Positions 26,393 through 36,562 of a stretch of DNA of 64,000 nt are shown piece after piece. The position numbers were made by a program, and so were the translations under genes. The stretch is from Mycobacterium sp. (GTDB lineage: Bacteria; Actinomycetota; Actinomycetes; Mycobacteriales; Mycobacteriaceae), in NCBI RefSeq assembly GCF_029961025.1, contig NZ_JASBVP010000005.1, positions 248,001 through 312,000 of the forward strand, given 5' to 3'. Within the stretch, counting starts at the first letter, position 1, and the number at the start of each line of letters is the position of its first letter. Below the pieces are notes generated by a model. The model worked only from the letters and a program-made list of their open reading frames with translations. It was not told the DNA's origin and ran no database searches.

Positions 26393-26484
26393 AAAGCCGA
26401 ACCTGGGCAGGGTCGCCCCGGCGACAGGCCCGTTTGCCAGCACTCGCGGCCGCCGGCCCGCCGGCGGTGGGCAGAATTGGTGCC

Positions 26485-28119
<1,635 letters not shown>

Positions 28120-28195
28120 CGGTGCACCGCGGCGGCCACGACCGGCAGCTTTGAAGGCTCGTTGACGGTGGTGTAGCTTCGATTGGCACCACTTG

Positions 28196-28268
28196 GGGGC
28201 TATGGCGCAGCTGGTAGCGCACCACACTGGCAGTGTGGGGGTCACGGGTTCGAGTCCCGTTAGCTCCA
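28196..28268 (+). tRNA. tRNA-Ala (anticodon GGC)
   Basis: This 73-nt cloverleaf has acceptor GGGGCTA paired with TAGCTCC, a D-arm around GCGCAGCTGGTAGCGC, an anticodon arm CACACTGGCAGTGTG with loop CTGGCAG, and a T-arm ACGGGTTCGAGTCCCGT. The anticodon GGC reads alanine codons GCC and GCU. The discriminator is A, and CCA is not encoded. One G-T pair lies in the acceptor. Confidence 0.95.
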
Positions 28269-28321
28269 CCGAGGGGAACCGCAACCGTGCGCCGCGGTGG
28301 TCCGCATTAGCTAGCCCTGCA

Positions 28322-29146
28322 TTAGCCCTGGCCCGGCAGGGCGGGCAGATCATCGTGAATGCCCTGCAGATCACGCTGAATGGCCTGCAGGTCAGAATGC
28401 AGGTCGGAAAGGGCATTCTGAAACGCCTGCTGCGTGGTGGCGTCCGGGCCCGCCGGTTGGTACTGCGGACAGTACGAGACGACGGCACCGGCAGCGAATT
28501 CGGCGCTTTGGTCGGCGTCCCATATCGTTGAGTTCTGCACGAAGCGGACGGCCTCGGTGAACTCGGGCTGGTGCGCAAGGAAGTCGCAGACCGCGCGCCC
28601 GTGGAGCATTACGTATTCGTGGCTGGGAACTGGCACGCCCTGCTGTGTCAACGCGTCGATGAACGCCCTGTCGACGATGGTAAGCGGAGCGGCGGGGGTT
28701 TTCGGTGCGGCAGCGGGCGTGGTTGGCGGTGCGGCAGCGCGCGGACCCTGAGGCACCGGCTGGGGCCGCGCGTCCGACGGGGTGCCCGGCGTCGGCGCCA
28801 CCGCCGGATGCGGGTTGTGGGTCACGAACACCACCACCAGCACGGTGGCGGCGGCCGCGAGGGAGAGCGGTAGCGCCGCGAGAAACCCGAAGCGGCGCAA
28901 CACCGGCTTACGCCCGGCGGGCGTGATGGCGCGGGTTTTGCCGCGCTGCGACCGGGCGCTGGCGACCGGCGCGTTTCCCCACGGTTCGCCCGCCCCGGTT
29001 TCGGGCACCTCCGGACGGTGCCCTAAGCGCTCATCGAGCAGTTCGTCAACCTGACGAATCGACGGCGTGCCGCCGTGCTCGCGGATTGAGCGACGCAGCG
29101 CTGCCAGTCGGCGCAATTCGGCGTCGATCGTCTCCCGATCGCGCAT
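28322..29146 (-). CDS. membrane-anchored DUF732-type protein
   Basis: This 274-aa protein has a charged cytoplasmic N-terminus (about 95 residues, with RRLAALRRSIREHGGTPSIRQ), one helix LRRFGFLAALPLSLAAAATVLVVVFV (about 83-108), a Pro/Ala-rich linker, then a DUF732-like domain: DRAFIDALTQQGVPVP, GRAVCDFLAHQP and AVVSYCPQYQ, whose two Cys likely form a disulfide outside the cell. DUF732 proteins are common secreted or anchored proteins of mycobacteria with no known function. The tail LSDLHSDLQAIQRDLQGIHDDL is a heptad-like helix. The gene is transcribed toward the tRNA-Ala gene. Confidence 0.75.
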   Translation of the reverse strand: MRDRETIDAELRRLAALRRSIREHGGTPSIRQVDELLDERLGHRPEVPETGAGEPWGNAPVASARSQRGKTRAITPAGRKPVLRRFGFLAALPLSLAAAATVLVVVFVTHNPHPAVAPTPGTPSDARPQPVPQGPRAAAPPTTPAAAPKTPAAPLTIVDRAFIDALTQQGVPVPSHEYVMLHGRAVCDFLAHQPEFTEAVRFVQNSTIWDADQSAEFAAGAVVSYCPQYQPAGPDATTQQAFQNALSDLHSDLQAIQRDLQGIHDDLPALPGQG

Positions 29147-29313
29147 GTATTAAGCGTAAAGCAGTGCGTCACTTTTTGTTAGCCGTTGGGTGGGCTTAGC
29201 CTGCGGAGCAGTTCCTCCGTAAGCCCGGCGGCACCGGGTGCGCTCGCGATCGCAACCAGAGCCATCCACAGAGGCGGCGCTAAGCGCGCCTAGGCAGGGC
29301 CGATGGCGGGTCG

Positions 29314-29529
29314 TCACCTCGGGCGGTTTCCGAAGAATCCGACGCCCACGAGCGGGCCGATCAAGCAGAAGTTGAAGACGCCGGCTGCCAGCGGGACGAT
29401 CCCGACGATGCCGATGACGATCCCGGCGGTGCCTTTGACGACAAGCAGGCCGAGCAGGATCAATGCCAGCCCGGCCACGATCCGCAGCAGCCGCCCGGCC
29501 ATACTGCGCATGAATTCGACAAACCGCAT
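29314..29529 (-). CDS. small DUF2892-type membrane protein
   Basis: This 71-aa protein has two hydrophobic helices, LLRIVAGLALILLGLLVV and GIVIGIVGIVPLAAGVFNFC, joined by a short KGTAG turn and ending in CLIGPLVGVGFFGNR. This is the pattern of the inner-membrane YgaP-like DUF2892 family (the N-terminal RLLRIVAGLALI and NFCLIGPLLG motifs are typical). Its Cys at about residue 55 is conserved in the family. Its role is unknown. A good GGAG-like site upstream supports ATG 29529. The 220-bp gap to the FadD gene on the other strand serves as the divergent control region, and the 167 bp before the DUF732 start hold nothing recognised. Confidence 0.8.
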   Translation of the reverse strand: MRFVEFMRSMAGRLLRIVAGLALILLGLLVVKGTAGIVIGIVGIVPLAAGVFNFCLIGPLVGVGFFGNRPR

Positions 29530-29752
29530 GATCGCTCCTATCCGTGGCGAGTTGGTGTGGCCCGTGGCCAGTTGGTGTGGGCAACCGTTTGTTGGTTAGA
29601 CGAGTCGGGGCCACGATCGTGGACAGCTTCATCGTGCCGCGAAAAGCATGTCTTGGGTCCTGTTCGGCGCGGGCGGTTGTATGCTGCTGCGGATCGAGTC
29701 GCGAGCCTCCATGGTTGCGCTGCCGCCAGTTGCGTCTCAGAACGGGGTCTTC

Positions 29753-31387
29753 GTGAGCCGACTTACCGAGGGGATGTTCCGCAACGCGCGGATGAGCGTC
29801 AACGGCTTGGTCACCGGCGAGCCCCAGGCACCGGTGCGCCAGACGTGGGCCGAGGTGCACCGGACGGCCCGCCGGATCGCGGGCGGCCTGGCCGCCGCGG
29901 GGGTCGGGCACGGCGATCGGGTTGGGGTGTTGGCCGGCGCTCCGGCCGAGATCGCCCCGACCGCACAGGGCCTGTGGATGCGCGGTGCCAGCCTGACGAT
30001 GCTGCATCAACCGACACCGCGCACCGATCTGCGGGTGTGGACACAAGACACCGTCACGGTGATCGAGATGATCGAGGCCAAGGTGGTGATCGTCTCGGAT
30101 CCGTTCCTGGCCGCGGCGCCAATACTGTCCGGCTGCGGCATGTCGGTGGTCAGCGTGGCCGACCTGCGCAGCGCCGCGCCGATCGATCCGATCGACACCG
30201 GCGAGGACGATCTAGCGCTGCTGCAGTTGACTTCCGGTTCGACCGGATCGCCCAAGGCGGTCTCGATCACCCACCGAAACGTGGTGTCCAACGCGGAGGC
30301 AATGTTTTCCGCCGCCCGGTTCGACCTCGAGACCGATGTCATCGTGAGTTGGCTGCCGCTGTTTCATGACATGGGTATGACGGGTTTTTTGACCGTTCCG
30401 ATGTACTTCGGCGCCGAGCTGGTCAAGGTCACGCCCATGGATTTTTTGAACGATATCCTGTTGTGGGCCAAGCTAATCGACAAATACAAGGGCACGGTGA
30501 CCGCAGGCCCGAACTTCGCGTATTCGCTGTTTGCGAAGCGGCTGCGCAAGCATGCCAAGCCCGGTCAATTCGACTTGTCCACGCTGCGGTGGGCGCTTTC
30601 GGGAGCAGAACAAGTAGAGCCCGCCGACGTAGAGGATTTCTGTGACGCCGCGGCACCGTTTGGACTGCGAAGGGAGGCAATCGTGCCGGCTTACGGCATG
30701 GCCGAGGCCACGGTGGCGGTGTCGTTTTCCGAGTGCGGCGCCGGCCTGGTGGTCGACGAGGTCGACGCCGACCTGTTGTCCGTGTTGCGCCGGGCGGTTC
30801 CGGCCACGATGGGCAACACCCGTCGGCTGGCGTCATTGGGCCCGCTTCTGGACGGCCTGGAAGTCAGGATCGTTGACGAGGACGGCAACCTGCTGCCCGC
30901 CCGTGCCGTGGGGGTCATCGAGCTTCGGGGTGAGCCGGTGACCCGCGGCTACGTCACCATGGCGGGGCTCGTGGCCACCCAGGACGACCAGGGCTGGTAT
31001 GAGACCGGTGACCTGGGCTACCTGACCGAGAACGGACACGTGGTGGTGTGCGGCCGCGTGAAGGACGTGATCATCATCGGCGGGCGCAGCATCTATCCGG
31101 TCGACGTTGAGCGGGCTGCCGGGCGGGTTGCGGGGGTGCGGCCGGGCTGTGCGGTGGCGGTGCGGCTGGACGCGGGACATTCGCGGGAATCTTTCGCTGT
31201 CGCCGTGGAGTCGCACCTGTTCGAGGATCCGGCTGAGGTGCGCCGCATCAAACACCAAGTGGCCCATCAGGTCGTCACCGAGGTCGACGTGCGGCCGCGC
31301 CACGTCGTGGTGCTGGCTCCGGGTGTCATCCCGAAGACCCCCTCGGGGAAACTGCGCCGAGCCCACGCGCTCGCGCTGATCAACTGA
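29753..31387 (+). CDS. fatty-acyl-AMP/CoA ligase (FadD family)
   Basis: This 544-aa adenylate-forming enzyme activates a fatty acid as acyl-AMP and passes it to CoA or an acyl carrier protein. Motifs: ATP/phosphate loop [20 protein letters not shown] (about residues 160-179), [14 protein letters not shown], adenine-binding [27 protein letters not shown] with the ribose-binding Asp (about 420), hinge [16 protein letters not shown] and catalytic Lys in [10 protein letters not shown] (about 533). The LPLFHDMG segment resembles fatty-acyl-AMP ligases more than CoA ligases, but the choice is not settled. GTG 29753 is used because family members begin [12 protein letters not shown]; the frame stays open to 29648. 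No polyketide synthase partner is nearby. Confidence 0.85.
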   Translation: MSRLTEGMFRNARMSVNGLVTGEPQAPVRQTWAEVHRTARRIAGGLAAAGVGHGDRVGVLAGAPAEIAPTAQGLWMRGASLTMLHQPTPRTDLRVWTQDTVTVIEMIEAKVVIVSDPFLAAAPILSGCGMSVVSVADLRSAAPIDPIDTGEDDLALLQLTSGSTGSPKAVSITHRNVVSNAEAMFSAARFDLETDVIVSWLPLFHDMGMTGFLTVPMYFGAELVKVTPMDFLNDILLWAKLIDKYKGTVTAGPNFAYSLFAKRLRKHAKPGQFDLSTLRWALSGAEQVEPADVEDFCDAAAPFGLRREAIVPAYGMAEATVAVSFSECGAGLVVDEVDADLLSVLRRAVPATMGNTRRLASLGPLLDGLEVRIVDEDGNLLPARAVGVIELRGEPVTRGYVTMAGLVATQDDQGWYETGDLGYLTENGHVVVCGRVKDVIIIGGRSIYPVDVERAAGRVAGVRPGCAVAVRLDAGHSRESFAVAVESHLFEDPAEVRRIKHQVAHQVVTEVDVRPRHVVVLAPGVIPKTPSGKLRRAHALALIN

Positions 31388-31411
31388 GCGGCACCGGCGG
31401 TTACCGCACCA

Positions 31412-32749
31412 TCACCGGATGCGGTCGTCGGTGCCCGCCCCGTAGGCGCCAGGGGGTTCGCCGCCGACCGGCTCGAAGGCCCTGCCGAATCCGCGGTCTC
31501 GTGGGCAAGTCTCGTGGGCAAGGGTCGGCCGGCCTGCGCGGGGCGACCACCGCGACTCGACGTGACCGACGACACCCAGCACCACCGCTGCCAGCAACCA
31601 GCCGATCGGGGTGTCGATGACATAGTGCTCCGCCGAGTACACCGGAGCGAAGGCCGTTGTCAGCGCGTACGCCCGCAGCCACGGGCGCCAGCGCCAATGA
31701 ATACGGCGCCACAAAAACATCCCCACCATCGCGGTTAACCCGGCGTGCAGCGACGGGATCGCCGCCACCAGGTTCACACTGGCCTGGCCCGAGTCGATCA
31801 ACGCGGCCGCGGCACGCAGATGCAGCGCGTCCCAGCCGCGGGTGGAGATCCGTTCCACAAACAGGTGGGCGCCGGGCTGATGCGGACGCATCGCGCCAGA
31901 AGTCCCCCGTCGGGCACACCCGCTGGGCTGCCGAACATGCACGGCGGGCTGGCAGGCCCACCGGTGACGTGGGCGGCGGTGCAGCGGGTGGCGGCCCACG
32001 GCGGTGCAGCCGGCAGCACGATGTAGCCGATAAGGGCCGCAAATGACAGCCAGACGAACCGCCGAACGAACGCTTTCCACTCGTTTCGGTCACGCAGCCA
32101 GAGCAGCCCGGCAACCACGTACGGCGCGATGAAAAACGACATGTAGACCGTGCTGATGATCACCTCCGACCGGGGTGGTGTGGGCATCTTGAGGCGTTCC
32201 TGCAGCCAGACCGTTGGCACCGCACCGAAAAACAGCCGGCGGTCTGCTGCCGGCTGAAACCGCCAGAGGATAGGGGTCCCCACCAGGCGTGGCGGCGCCG
32301 CGGCTTAGCTCGTAGGGCAGGAGGACCAGGGCAAACGGGAGCCAGTCCCGGATGACCATCCACACTTGGCGACGCCGCCCGATGCCGGCGGTCATCGATC
32401 CGGTGGCGATGTACACCAGCAGCAGCTCGCGGTCGAACGCGAGCCCGGTCTTCATGGTCCGATACGCCACGGCAACCGCCCAGGCCGCGAACGCCAGCCG
32501 CCGCAGCAGCGTCAGGCGATGTTCCCGGCGGGCGTCATCGCGCTGGACCGGCCGAACCGACCCGGGGGATGGCGCACGTCGCTCGTCCGCGTCGGGTGGG
32601 GTGGCCCCCGGCAGCGGCTCGCGGGCGAACACCACGGTCTTTCGGTCGGTCGCCAGTGACACCAGAGCGGACTCCCCACCCGCGGTCCAAGACACGCGCC
32701 AGTCCATCGTGCCGTGTCCCACCGGACAAGCCATAGCGGCCTGCCGCAA
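31412..32749 (-). pseudogene. PAP2-superfamily membrane phosphatase, broken by frameshifts
   Basis: Three consecutive frames together give a PAP2-type protein. Residues from 32749 run through ELLLVYIATGSM and VIRDWLPFALVLLPYELSRG; near 32285 the frame shifts to GTPILWRFQPAADR and IISTVYMSFFIAPYVVAG; near 31900 it shifts again to GAMRPHQPGAHLFVERISTR, then VAAIPSLHAGLTAM and YSAEHYVIDTPIGWLLA, which contain the PAP2 signature SLHAG and the catalytic-type H in EHYVID. Two lesions mean no full protein is made. The second lesion coincides with a 48-base sequence that recurs at 34777-34823. Confidence 0.75.
31900..31947. repeat. dispersed repeat, copy A (inside PAP2 pseudogene)
   Basis: About 48 bases beginning AAGTCCCCCGTCGGGCACAC and ending GCCGAACATGCACGGCGG match 34777-34823 with three C/T differences and one single-base gap. 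The single-base difference lies where the PAP2 frame breaks. The identity of the repeat is unknown to me. Confidence 0.6.
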
Positions 32750-32833
32750 AGCGCCGAGGCACAGTTTGGCAGTCGGGCCCGTAGCGTCTATCCGCCGTTA
32801 AGGACTTCAGGGGCTCGGCGGGCCGTGGCTAGA

Positions 32834-32869
32834 GACTTCCTGGGTCCCACTCGGGCTGATCGATGGGAC
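32834..32869 (+). repeat. 36-bp direct repeat, copy 1
   Basis: GACTTCCTGGGTCCCACTCG followed by GGCTGATCGATGGGAC is repeated exactly at 32910-32945, 76 bases later. The region 32750-33007 contains no gene that I can support. Confidence 0.85.
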
Positions 32870-32909
32870 GGAAGAACCCCAGCGCTGGCGGTGGGTTGCG
32901 CCGGAGCGG

Positions 32910-32945
32910 GACTTCCTGGGTCCCACTCGGGCTGATCGATGGGAC
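32910..32945 (+). repeat. 36-bp direct repeat, copy 2
   Basis: This is the exact second copy of the sequence at 32834-32869. The 40 bases between copies are unlike each other's flanks, so the 76-base period may be one unit of a decayed or variable-number tandem repeat. Confidence 0.85.
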
Positions 32946-33007
32946 TGCTCCGCTGATCGCTTGCGGGGACGGCGGGACTGTTCGGATTTAGCGCGGTCAC
33001 ACCGTCA

Positions 33008-33682
33008 CTACACTGGGCGGGGGATTGCCGCTAACCGCGATTGTCCCAGCCAGCGCGGCACTGCCTTGCGGACATGGGCCGCTCCGGTGATGGTCACGCC
33101 GTCGTTCAGCATGGCCCGCGCCCACGGCAGGTCGCCACGCCAGATCTGGGTCAGGGTGCGCAGGCTGGCCTTGATCGTCGCGGTCACGTCATAACCCGGG
33201 TCGGAATCGCAGATATCGGCCTCGCCCTCGGACACCACGAGCCACCAGCGGGAGGCGTTAGCCGCCACTCCATCCAGGTGGAACGCCAACACGGTGCGCG
33301 TCCGCGGCCAAGCGTCGATGGGCACTGTGCGTCGGATATCCCACATCAGCAAGTGGGGGTCCAGGTCACGATCGCCCAGTTCGCCGATCCAGCGCATTCC
33401 CCATCTCCCGAGCGCATCCACCACTTCGGCGAGTTCCCGGCCGCAGGGTGTCAGCGAATACGAAATGCGGCCGCCCGTCTTATCGCAGCCGACAACGCCG
33501 GCCCGAGTCAATGACCTCAGCCTCTTGGAAAGCAGCGCGGGTGACATTTTCGGAACGCCACGTCGAATGTCATTGAAATGCGCACTGCCACTTAATAACT
33601 CCCGCACGACAAGCAGCGTCCACCGTTCATCCAGCACCTCCATGGCCTTGGCCACGGGACAGAACTGGCTATATGTCGACAT
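33008..33682 (-). CDS. HxlR-family transcriptional regulator with C-terminal SCP2-like domain
   Basis: This 224-aa protein has an HxlR winged helix with the marker sequence YSQFCPVAKAMEVLDERWTL (about residues 4-23, including the conserved Cys), then LSGSAHFNDIRRGVPKMSPA and LLSKRLRSLTRAGVV, the recognition region. The C-terminal 100 residues (LAFHLDGVAANASRWWLVV, TIKASLRTLTQIWRGDL) look like an SCP2/sterol-carrier-like ligand domain. The frame is open to 33862, but ATG 33682 gives the canonical short N-terminus before YSQFCPVAKA. It is divergent from the methyltransferase gene with about 157 bp between; it likely controls itself and that gene. Confidence 0.85.
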   Translation of the reverse strand: MSTYSQFCPVAKAMEVLDERWTLLVVRELLSGSAHFNDIRRGVPKMSPALLSKRLRSLTRAGVVGCDKTGGRISYSLTPCGRELAEVVDALGRWGMRWIGELGDRDLDPHLLMWDIRRTVPIDAWPRTRTVLAFHLDGVAANASRWWLVVSEGEADICDSDPGYDVTATIKASLRTLTQIWRGDLPWARAMLNDGVTITGAAHVRKAVPRWLGQSRLAAIPRPV

Positions 33683-33839
33683 CTCGCCACGGCCCCTTTG
33701 CTCCAGTTGTTTCCAGTACAGGCTCTGGTGGCGCAACCGGCTAGTACAAATCGTGAACTGCCGGTGATTCAGATCTGCCACTGGAAATGCTACGTCGACG
33801 CGCAGGACGATTGTCGTCAGCGGAGAGAAAGGACGGCTG

Positions 33840-34670
33840 ATGACTACCACAACCGGTCTCAAGGCTGCCGATCACGAACTTGAAAGCAGGCATCGCGCGC
33901 TGTGGGCGCTGGGTGACTATGCCAAGGTGGCAGCCGAACTTGTGGCGCCATTAGCGCCGACCTTGTTGCAGGCCACCGGGATTGGCGTAGGTCACCGCGT
34001 GCTCGATGTGGCCGCAGGGGCTGGCAATGTGGCGATACCCGCCGCGCGCATCGGTGCCGACGTGGTTGCCAGCGATCTGTGCCCAGAATTGCTCGAGCGT
34101 GGCCGCGCGCTCGCCGAGGCCGACGGGATACGCCTGAGATGGGTTGAAGCTAACGCTGAAGCGTTGCCGTTTGCTTGCGATGAGTTCGATGCGGTCCTCT
34201 CATGTGTGGGCGTGATGTTCGCCCCGCACCATCAACGCGCCGCCGACGAGCTCGTCCGAGTCTGCCGCCCGGGCGGGATGATCGGGCTGATCAGCTGGAC
34301 ACCAGAAGGCTTCATCGGAGAGATGCTCGCGGCAATGAAGCCATATGCGCCGCCACCACCGGCTGGTGCGCAGCCGCCCCCGAAGTGGGGCAGCCCTGAT
34401 CACGTCCATGATCTACTGGGTGACAGAATCGCCGACTTCAGTGCCCAACGCCGCACACTGTGTATCGACCGGTTCGCCAGTGGCGCAGCTTTTCGCGACT
34501 ACTTCAAAGCCTATTACGGGCCGACGATCTCGGTCTACCGGGCGATCGAGAGCGAACCGGAGCGGGTTGAAGCGCTGGATGCCAAGCTCGCCGAACTCGC
34601 TGACCGTTACCTAGCCGGAGGGCCGACGATGCAGTGGGAGTACTTATTGGTCACTGCCCGCAAGCGCTGA
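33840..34670 (+). CDS. class I SAM-dependent methyltransferase
   Basis: This 276-aa enzyme has the SAM-binding motif I HRVLDVAAGAGNVAIPAAR (about residues 52-70), the acidic loop VVASDLCPELLERGR (about 75-89), motif II region NAEALPFACDEFDAVLSCVG and the post-motif LVRVCRPGGMIGLISWTPEG. This is the UbiE/Coq5-like methyltransferase 11 fold; the substrate is not evident. It is transcribed away from the HxlR gene, and such pairs often form a self-contained regulatory unit. A purine-rich GGAGAGAAAGGA ribosome-binding site precedes the ATG at 33840. Complete, soluble. Confidence 0.85.
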   Translation: MTTTTGLKAADHELESRHRALWALGDYAKVAAELVAPLAPTLLQATGIGVGHRVLDVAAGAGNVAIPAARIGADVVASDLCPELLERGRALAEADGIRLRWVEANAEALPFACDEFDAVLSCVGVMFAPHHQRAADELVRVCRPGGMIGLISWTPEGFIGEMLAAMKPYAPPPPAGAQPPPKWGSPDHVHDLLGDRIADFSAQRRTLCIDRFASGAAFRDYFKAYYGPTISVYRAIESEPERVEALDAKLAELADRYLAGGPTMQWEYLLVTARKR

Positions 34671-34776
34671 CCGGGCGGATGCACCCAGACACCCACAGCA
34701 CGGCTATTACTGGCGGCACCTCCGACGCGACCGCTTGCCGACCAAAGCGGGCGGGTTTGCTTGCCGCGCCCTTCCA

Positions 34777-34823
34777 AAGTCCCCCTCGGGCATACCCGTT
34801 GGGTTGCCGAACATGCACGGCGG
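34777..34823. repeat. dispersed repeat, copy B
   Basis: This 47-base sequence, from AAGTCCCCCTCGGGCATACC to GCCGAACATGCACGGCGG, is nearly identical to 31900-31947. On the minus strand it can be read as PPCMFGNPTGMPEGDFG, parallel to PPCMFGSPAGVPDGGL in the PAP2 remnant. It lies in the 178-bp gap between the methyltransferase and the next gene. Confidence 0.6.
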
Positions 34824-34848
34824 TTTACCCTTGGAGGGGGAGCGCGGC

Positions 34849-35160
34849 ATGACCCGTGATGAATTGCTGGCCGCGATCGTGGGGGCACGCCCCGATCGTG
34901 ATGACGTGGTGTATCTGGAGCGCCGCGGCGAGGCCTATGGCTGGCGGCTGCTGCACCCCGGTCAGGCCGAGGCCGCTGGGGTGTGCTCGGCGTGTTCGGC
35001 CCCGGATGTGTGGATGTCGTTCTCGGCGGCCTGGCCGTTTGATGAGCCGGAGCGGTTGCGGGTGTTCTTCGATGATCTGCTCGCCGAGCTGGAGTCGATG
35101 GCCGGGGGCGCGGACCGCTGCCGCTGGCCGCTGGGTGAGCCCTGGCCGCACCGTCACTGA
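34849..35160 (+). CDS. hypothetical protein, acidic, CxxC-containing
   Basis: This 103-aa protein has no family I recognise. It contains a CSACSAPDVW stretch (two Cys with CxxC spacing, about residues 46-49) and is rich in Asp/Glu and Trp; there is no membrane segment. ATG 34849 is chosen because TTGGAGGGGG lies eight bases upstream and the conserved-looking sequence starts MTRDELLAAIVGARPD. Its stop is three bases before the next gene on the same strand, so the two form a unit that runs convergently into the hydrogenase cluster. It may be a partner of the PD-(D/E)XK-like protein; this is inferred only from the spacing. Confidence 0.6.
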   Translation: MTRDELLAAIVGARPDRDDVVYLERRGEAYGWRLLHPGQAEAAGVCSACSAPDVWMSFSAAWPFDEPERLRVFFDDLLAELESMAGGADRCRWPLGEPWPHRH

Positions 35161-35163
35161 TCG

Positions 35164-36237
35164 GTGGGTGCGGCTGTGGATTATCGAATCACCGCTGAAG
35201 AGCGTGCGTGGTTTAAACGGTGCCGGCGGCAGTGGGATTTCGCCTCGCCGCATCGGCGTAATCTGCAGCCCACCGGGTTTGCGGTACCCGCCCTGCCTGC
35301 CGCGCTTAAAGAGGCGCTCGCCGTCTACTATTACCCGGGGACCTGGGATTGGCCGCGCGAGGTGACCCAGCCCCTGGTGCGCAAGGCGCTGCAGCGCTCG
35401 TTGGCTGAGGCGGGCGCGACCGACAAGTTTGAGCGGGCCGCGGCGGTGCTGGACTGTTATGACGCGTGGGCGGTCACTGTCGATGATTTTGCGCCCGTCA
35501 GGGTGAACTGCGATGTGCGGGCGCTGGTTCCCGATCCCGACGAGCCCGAGCGGGGGTTGGTGGTGCACGACGGCTCGGCGGTGGTTTACCCGTGCCTGGT
35601 TGACCTGCTGGCCGTCGACGCGGCCGACGAGTACTGGGTGGTCAGTCATCGGGTGGTCCAGCAGTGGCAGGAGCTGGAGACGTTGCTGCGCGACGAGGAG
35701 GCCGTGGCGGCCTGCTGGGCGGTGGAGCAGGATTATCTGGGCTTGAGGGTCGCCGGCACGATCCACAACGAGCTGCGGATCGGGGGCCCGCTGGATTTTC
35801 CGCCCACCGGGCCGGCGGCGGGGAGCCGGCAGGTGGCCCAACATGAGGCCAGCGGGGGTGGCCGGTCGCTGCCCCAGCACCAGCGGGTCGCGGCCCAGGC
35901 CTCACGGGCCGGTGGGGCCGGTCGCACCGAGCAGCGCAGCGCGGGTGTCGTGCGCCGCACCCGCATCCGTCGAACCCGCCACGAGATCACCACGGTGGGC
36001 CAGTTGATCGCCGCCGAGGCACTGGAGATGACCCGCTGGCCCCGCATCTACCCGACCCCGGCCGCGCACTGCGGGGACTGCGCATTTCGGGAACCGTGTC
36101 TGGCCCTCACCGAGGGCACCGACCCCCAACCGGTGCTGGCGGCGCATTTCCGCCTCGCGCCCGCCGCCCCGCCCAAGCCGCGTTTAGGCCAGTCGACGTG
36201 GGGTTTCGGCCGCGGCGCCGCGCCGCCGCGGTGGTGA
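35164..36237 (+). CDS. PD-(D/E)XK-like protein with Cas4/AddB-type cysteines, possibly inactive
   Basis: This 357-aa protein resembles RecB-type nuclease domains that carry a 4Fe-4S cluster. One Cys follows the first helix in AWFKRCRRQWDF (about residue 20), and three more close the protein in HCGDCAFREPC (about 302-310), the spacing seen in Cas4 and AddB. In the nuclease core the first acidic strand CLVDLLAVDAADEYW is present, but the following strand, normally D/E-x-K, reads VVSHRVV, so the catalytic motif seems lost. A Gly/Gln/Arg-rich linker (about 225-275) interrupts the fold. The start is GTG 35164; ATG alternatives are absent. Function unknown; it lies just downstream of a small CxxC protein and convergent with hypC. 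Confidence 0.5.
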   Translation: MGAAVDYRITAEERAWFKRCRRQWDFASPHRRNLQPTGFAVPALPAALKEALAVYYYPGTWDWPREVTQPLVRKALQRSLAEAGATDKFERAAAVLDCYDAWAVTVDDFAPVRVNCDVRALVPDPDEPERGLVVHDGSAVVYPCLVDLLAVDAADEYWVVSHRVVQQWQELETLLRDEEAVAACWAVEQDYLGLRVAGTIHNELRIGGPLDFPPTGPAAGSRQVAQHEASGGGRSLPQHQRVAAQASRAGGAGRTEQRSAGVVRRTRIRRTRHEITTVGQLIAAEALEMTRWPRIYPTPAAHCGDCAFREPCLALTEGTDPQPVLAAHFRLAPAAPPKPRLGQSTWGFGRGAAPPRW

Positions 36238-36307
36238 TCACCAGTGGCTACCCCCGCCGCGTCGTCGCCGCGGCGGGGGTTCTGACCACACACCTTCACG
36301 GCCTGAT

Positions 36308-36559
36308 TCAGCCCGCGTCGTCGTCGCGGCCACGGCCCAGCAACTCCAGGCCGGCCATCGCCGCCTGCGCGCCGGCGCCGTCGGTCTTTTCAACCGCGAA
36401 GCCCATGTGGATGATCACCCAGTCGCCGGGGGCCAACGCCTCCTGCGCCAGCATGCCGACGTTGATCGTGCGGTTTTCCCCGGCGACCTCCACCAGGGCC
36501 AGCTGACCCTGATAGCCGTCGAGCATCTCCACGACCCGACCGGGAATCCCCAGACACAT
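36308..36559 (-). CDS. hypC: hydrogenase assembly chaperone HypC/HupF
   Basis: This 83-aa chaperone holds the hydrogenase large subunit and the Fe(CN)2CO moiety during maturation. The family start MCLGIPGRV is exact, with the essential Cys2 exposed after Met removal, and GDWVIIHMGFAVEK is the conserved beta strand near residue 46. It is the last gene of the minus-strand hydrogenase run, three bases after the protease gene. The C-terminal tail GRGRDDDAG is unconserved. No hypD or hypE is next to it in this window. Confidence 0.93.
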   Translation of the reverse strand: MCLGIPGRVVEMLDGYQGQLALVEVAGENRTINVGMLAQEALAPGDWVIIHMGFAVEKTDGAGAQAAMAGLELLGRGRDDDAG

Positions 36560-36562
36560 CGC

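Noticed and set aside
35164..36237. Cas4 of a CRISPR system
   Set aside because: Cysteine layout is similar, but there are no repeats or other cas genes and the catalytic motif is missing.
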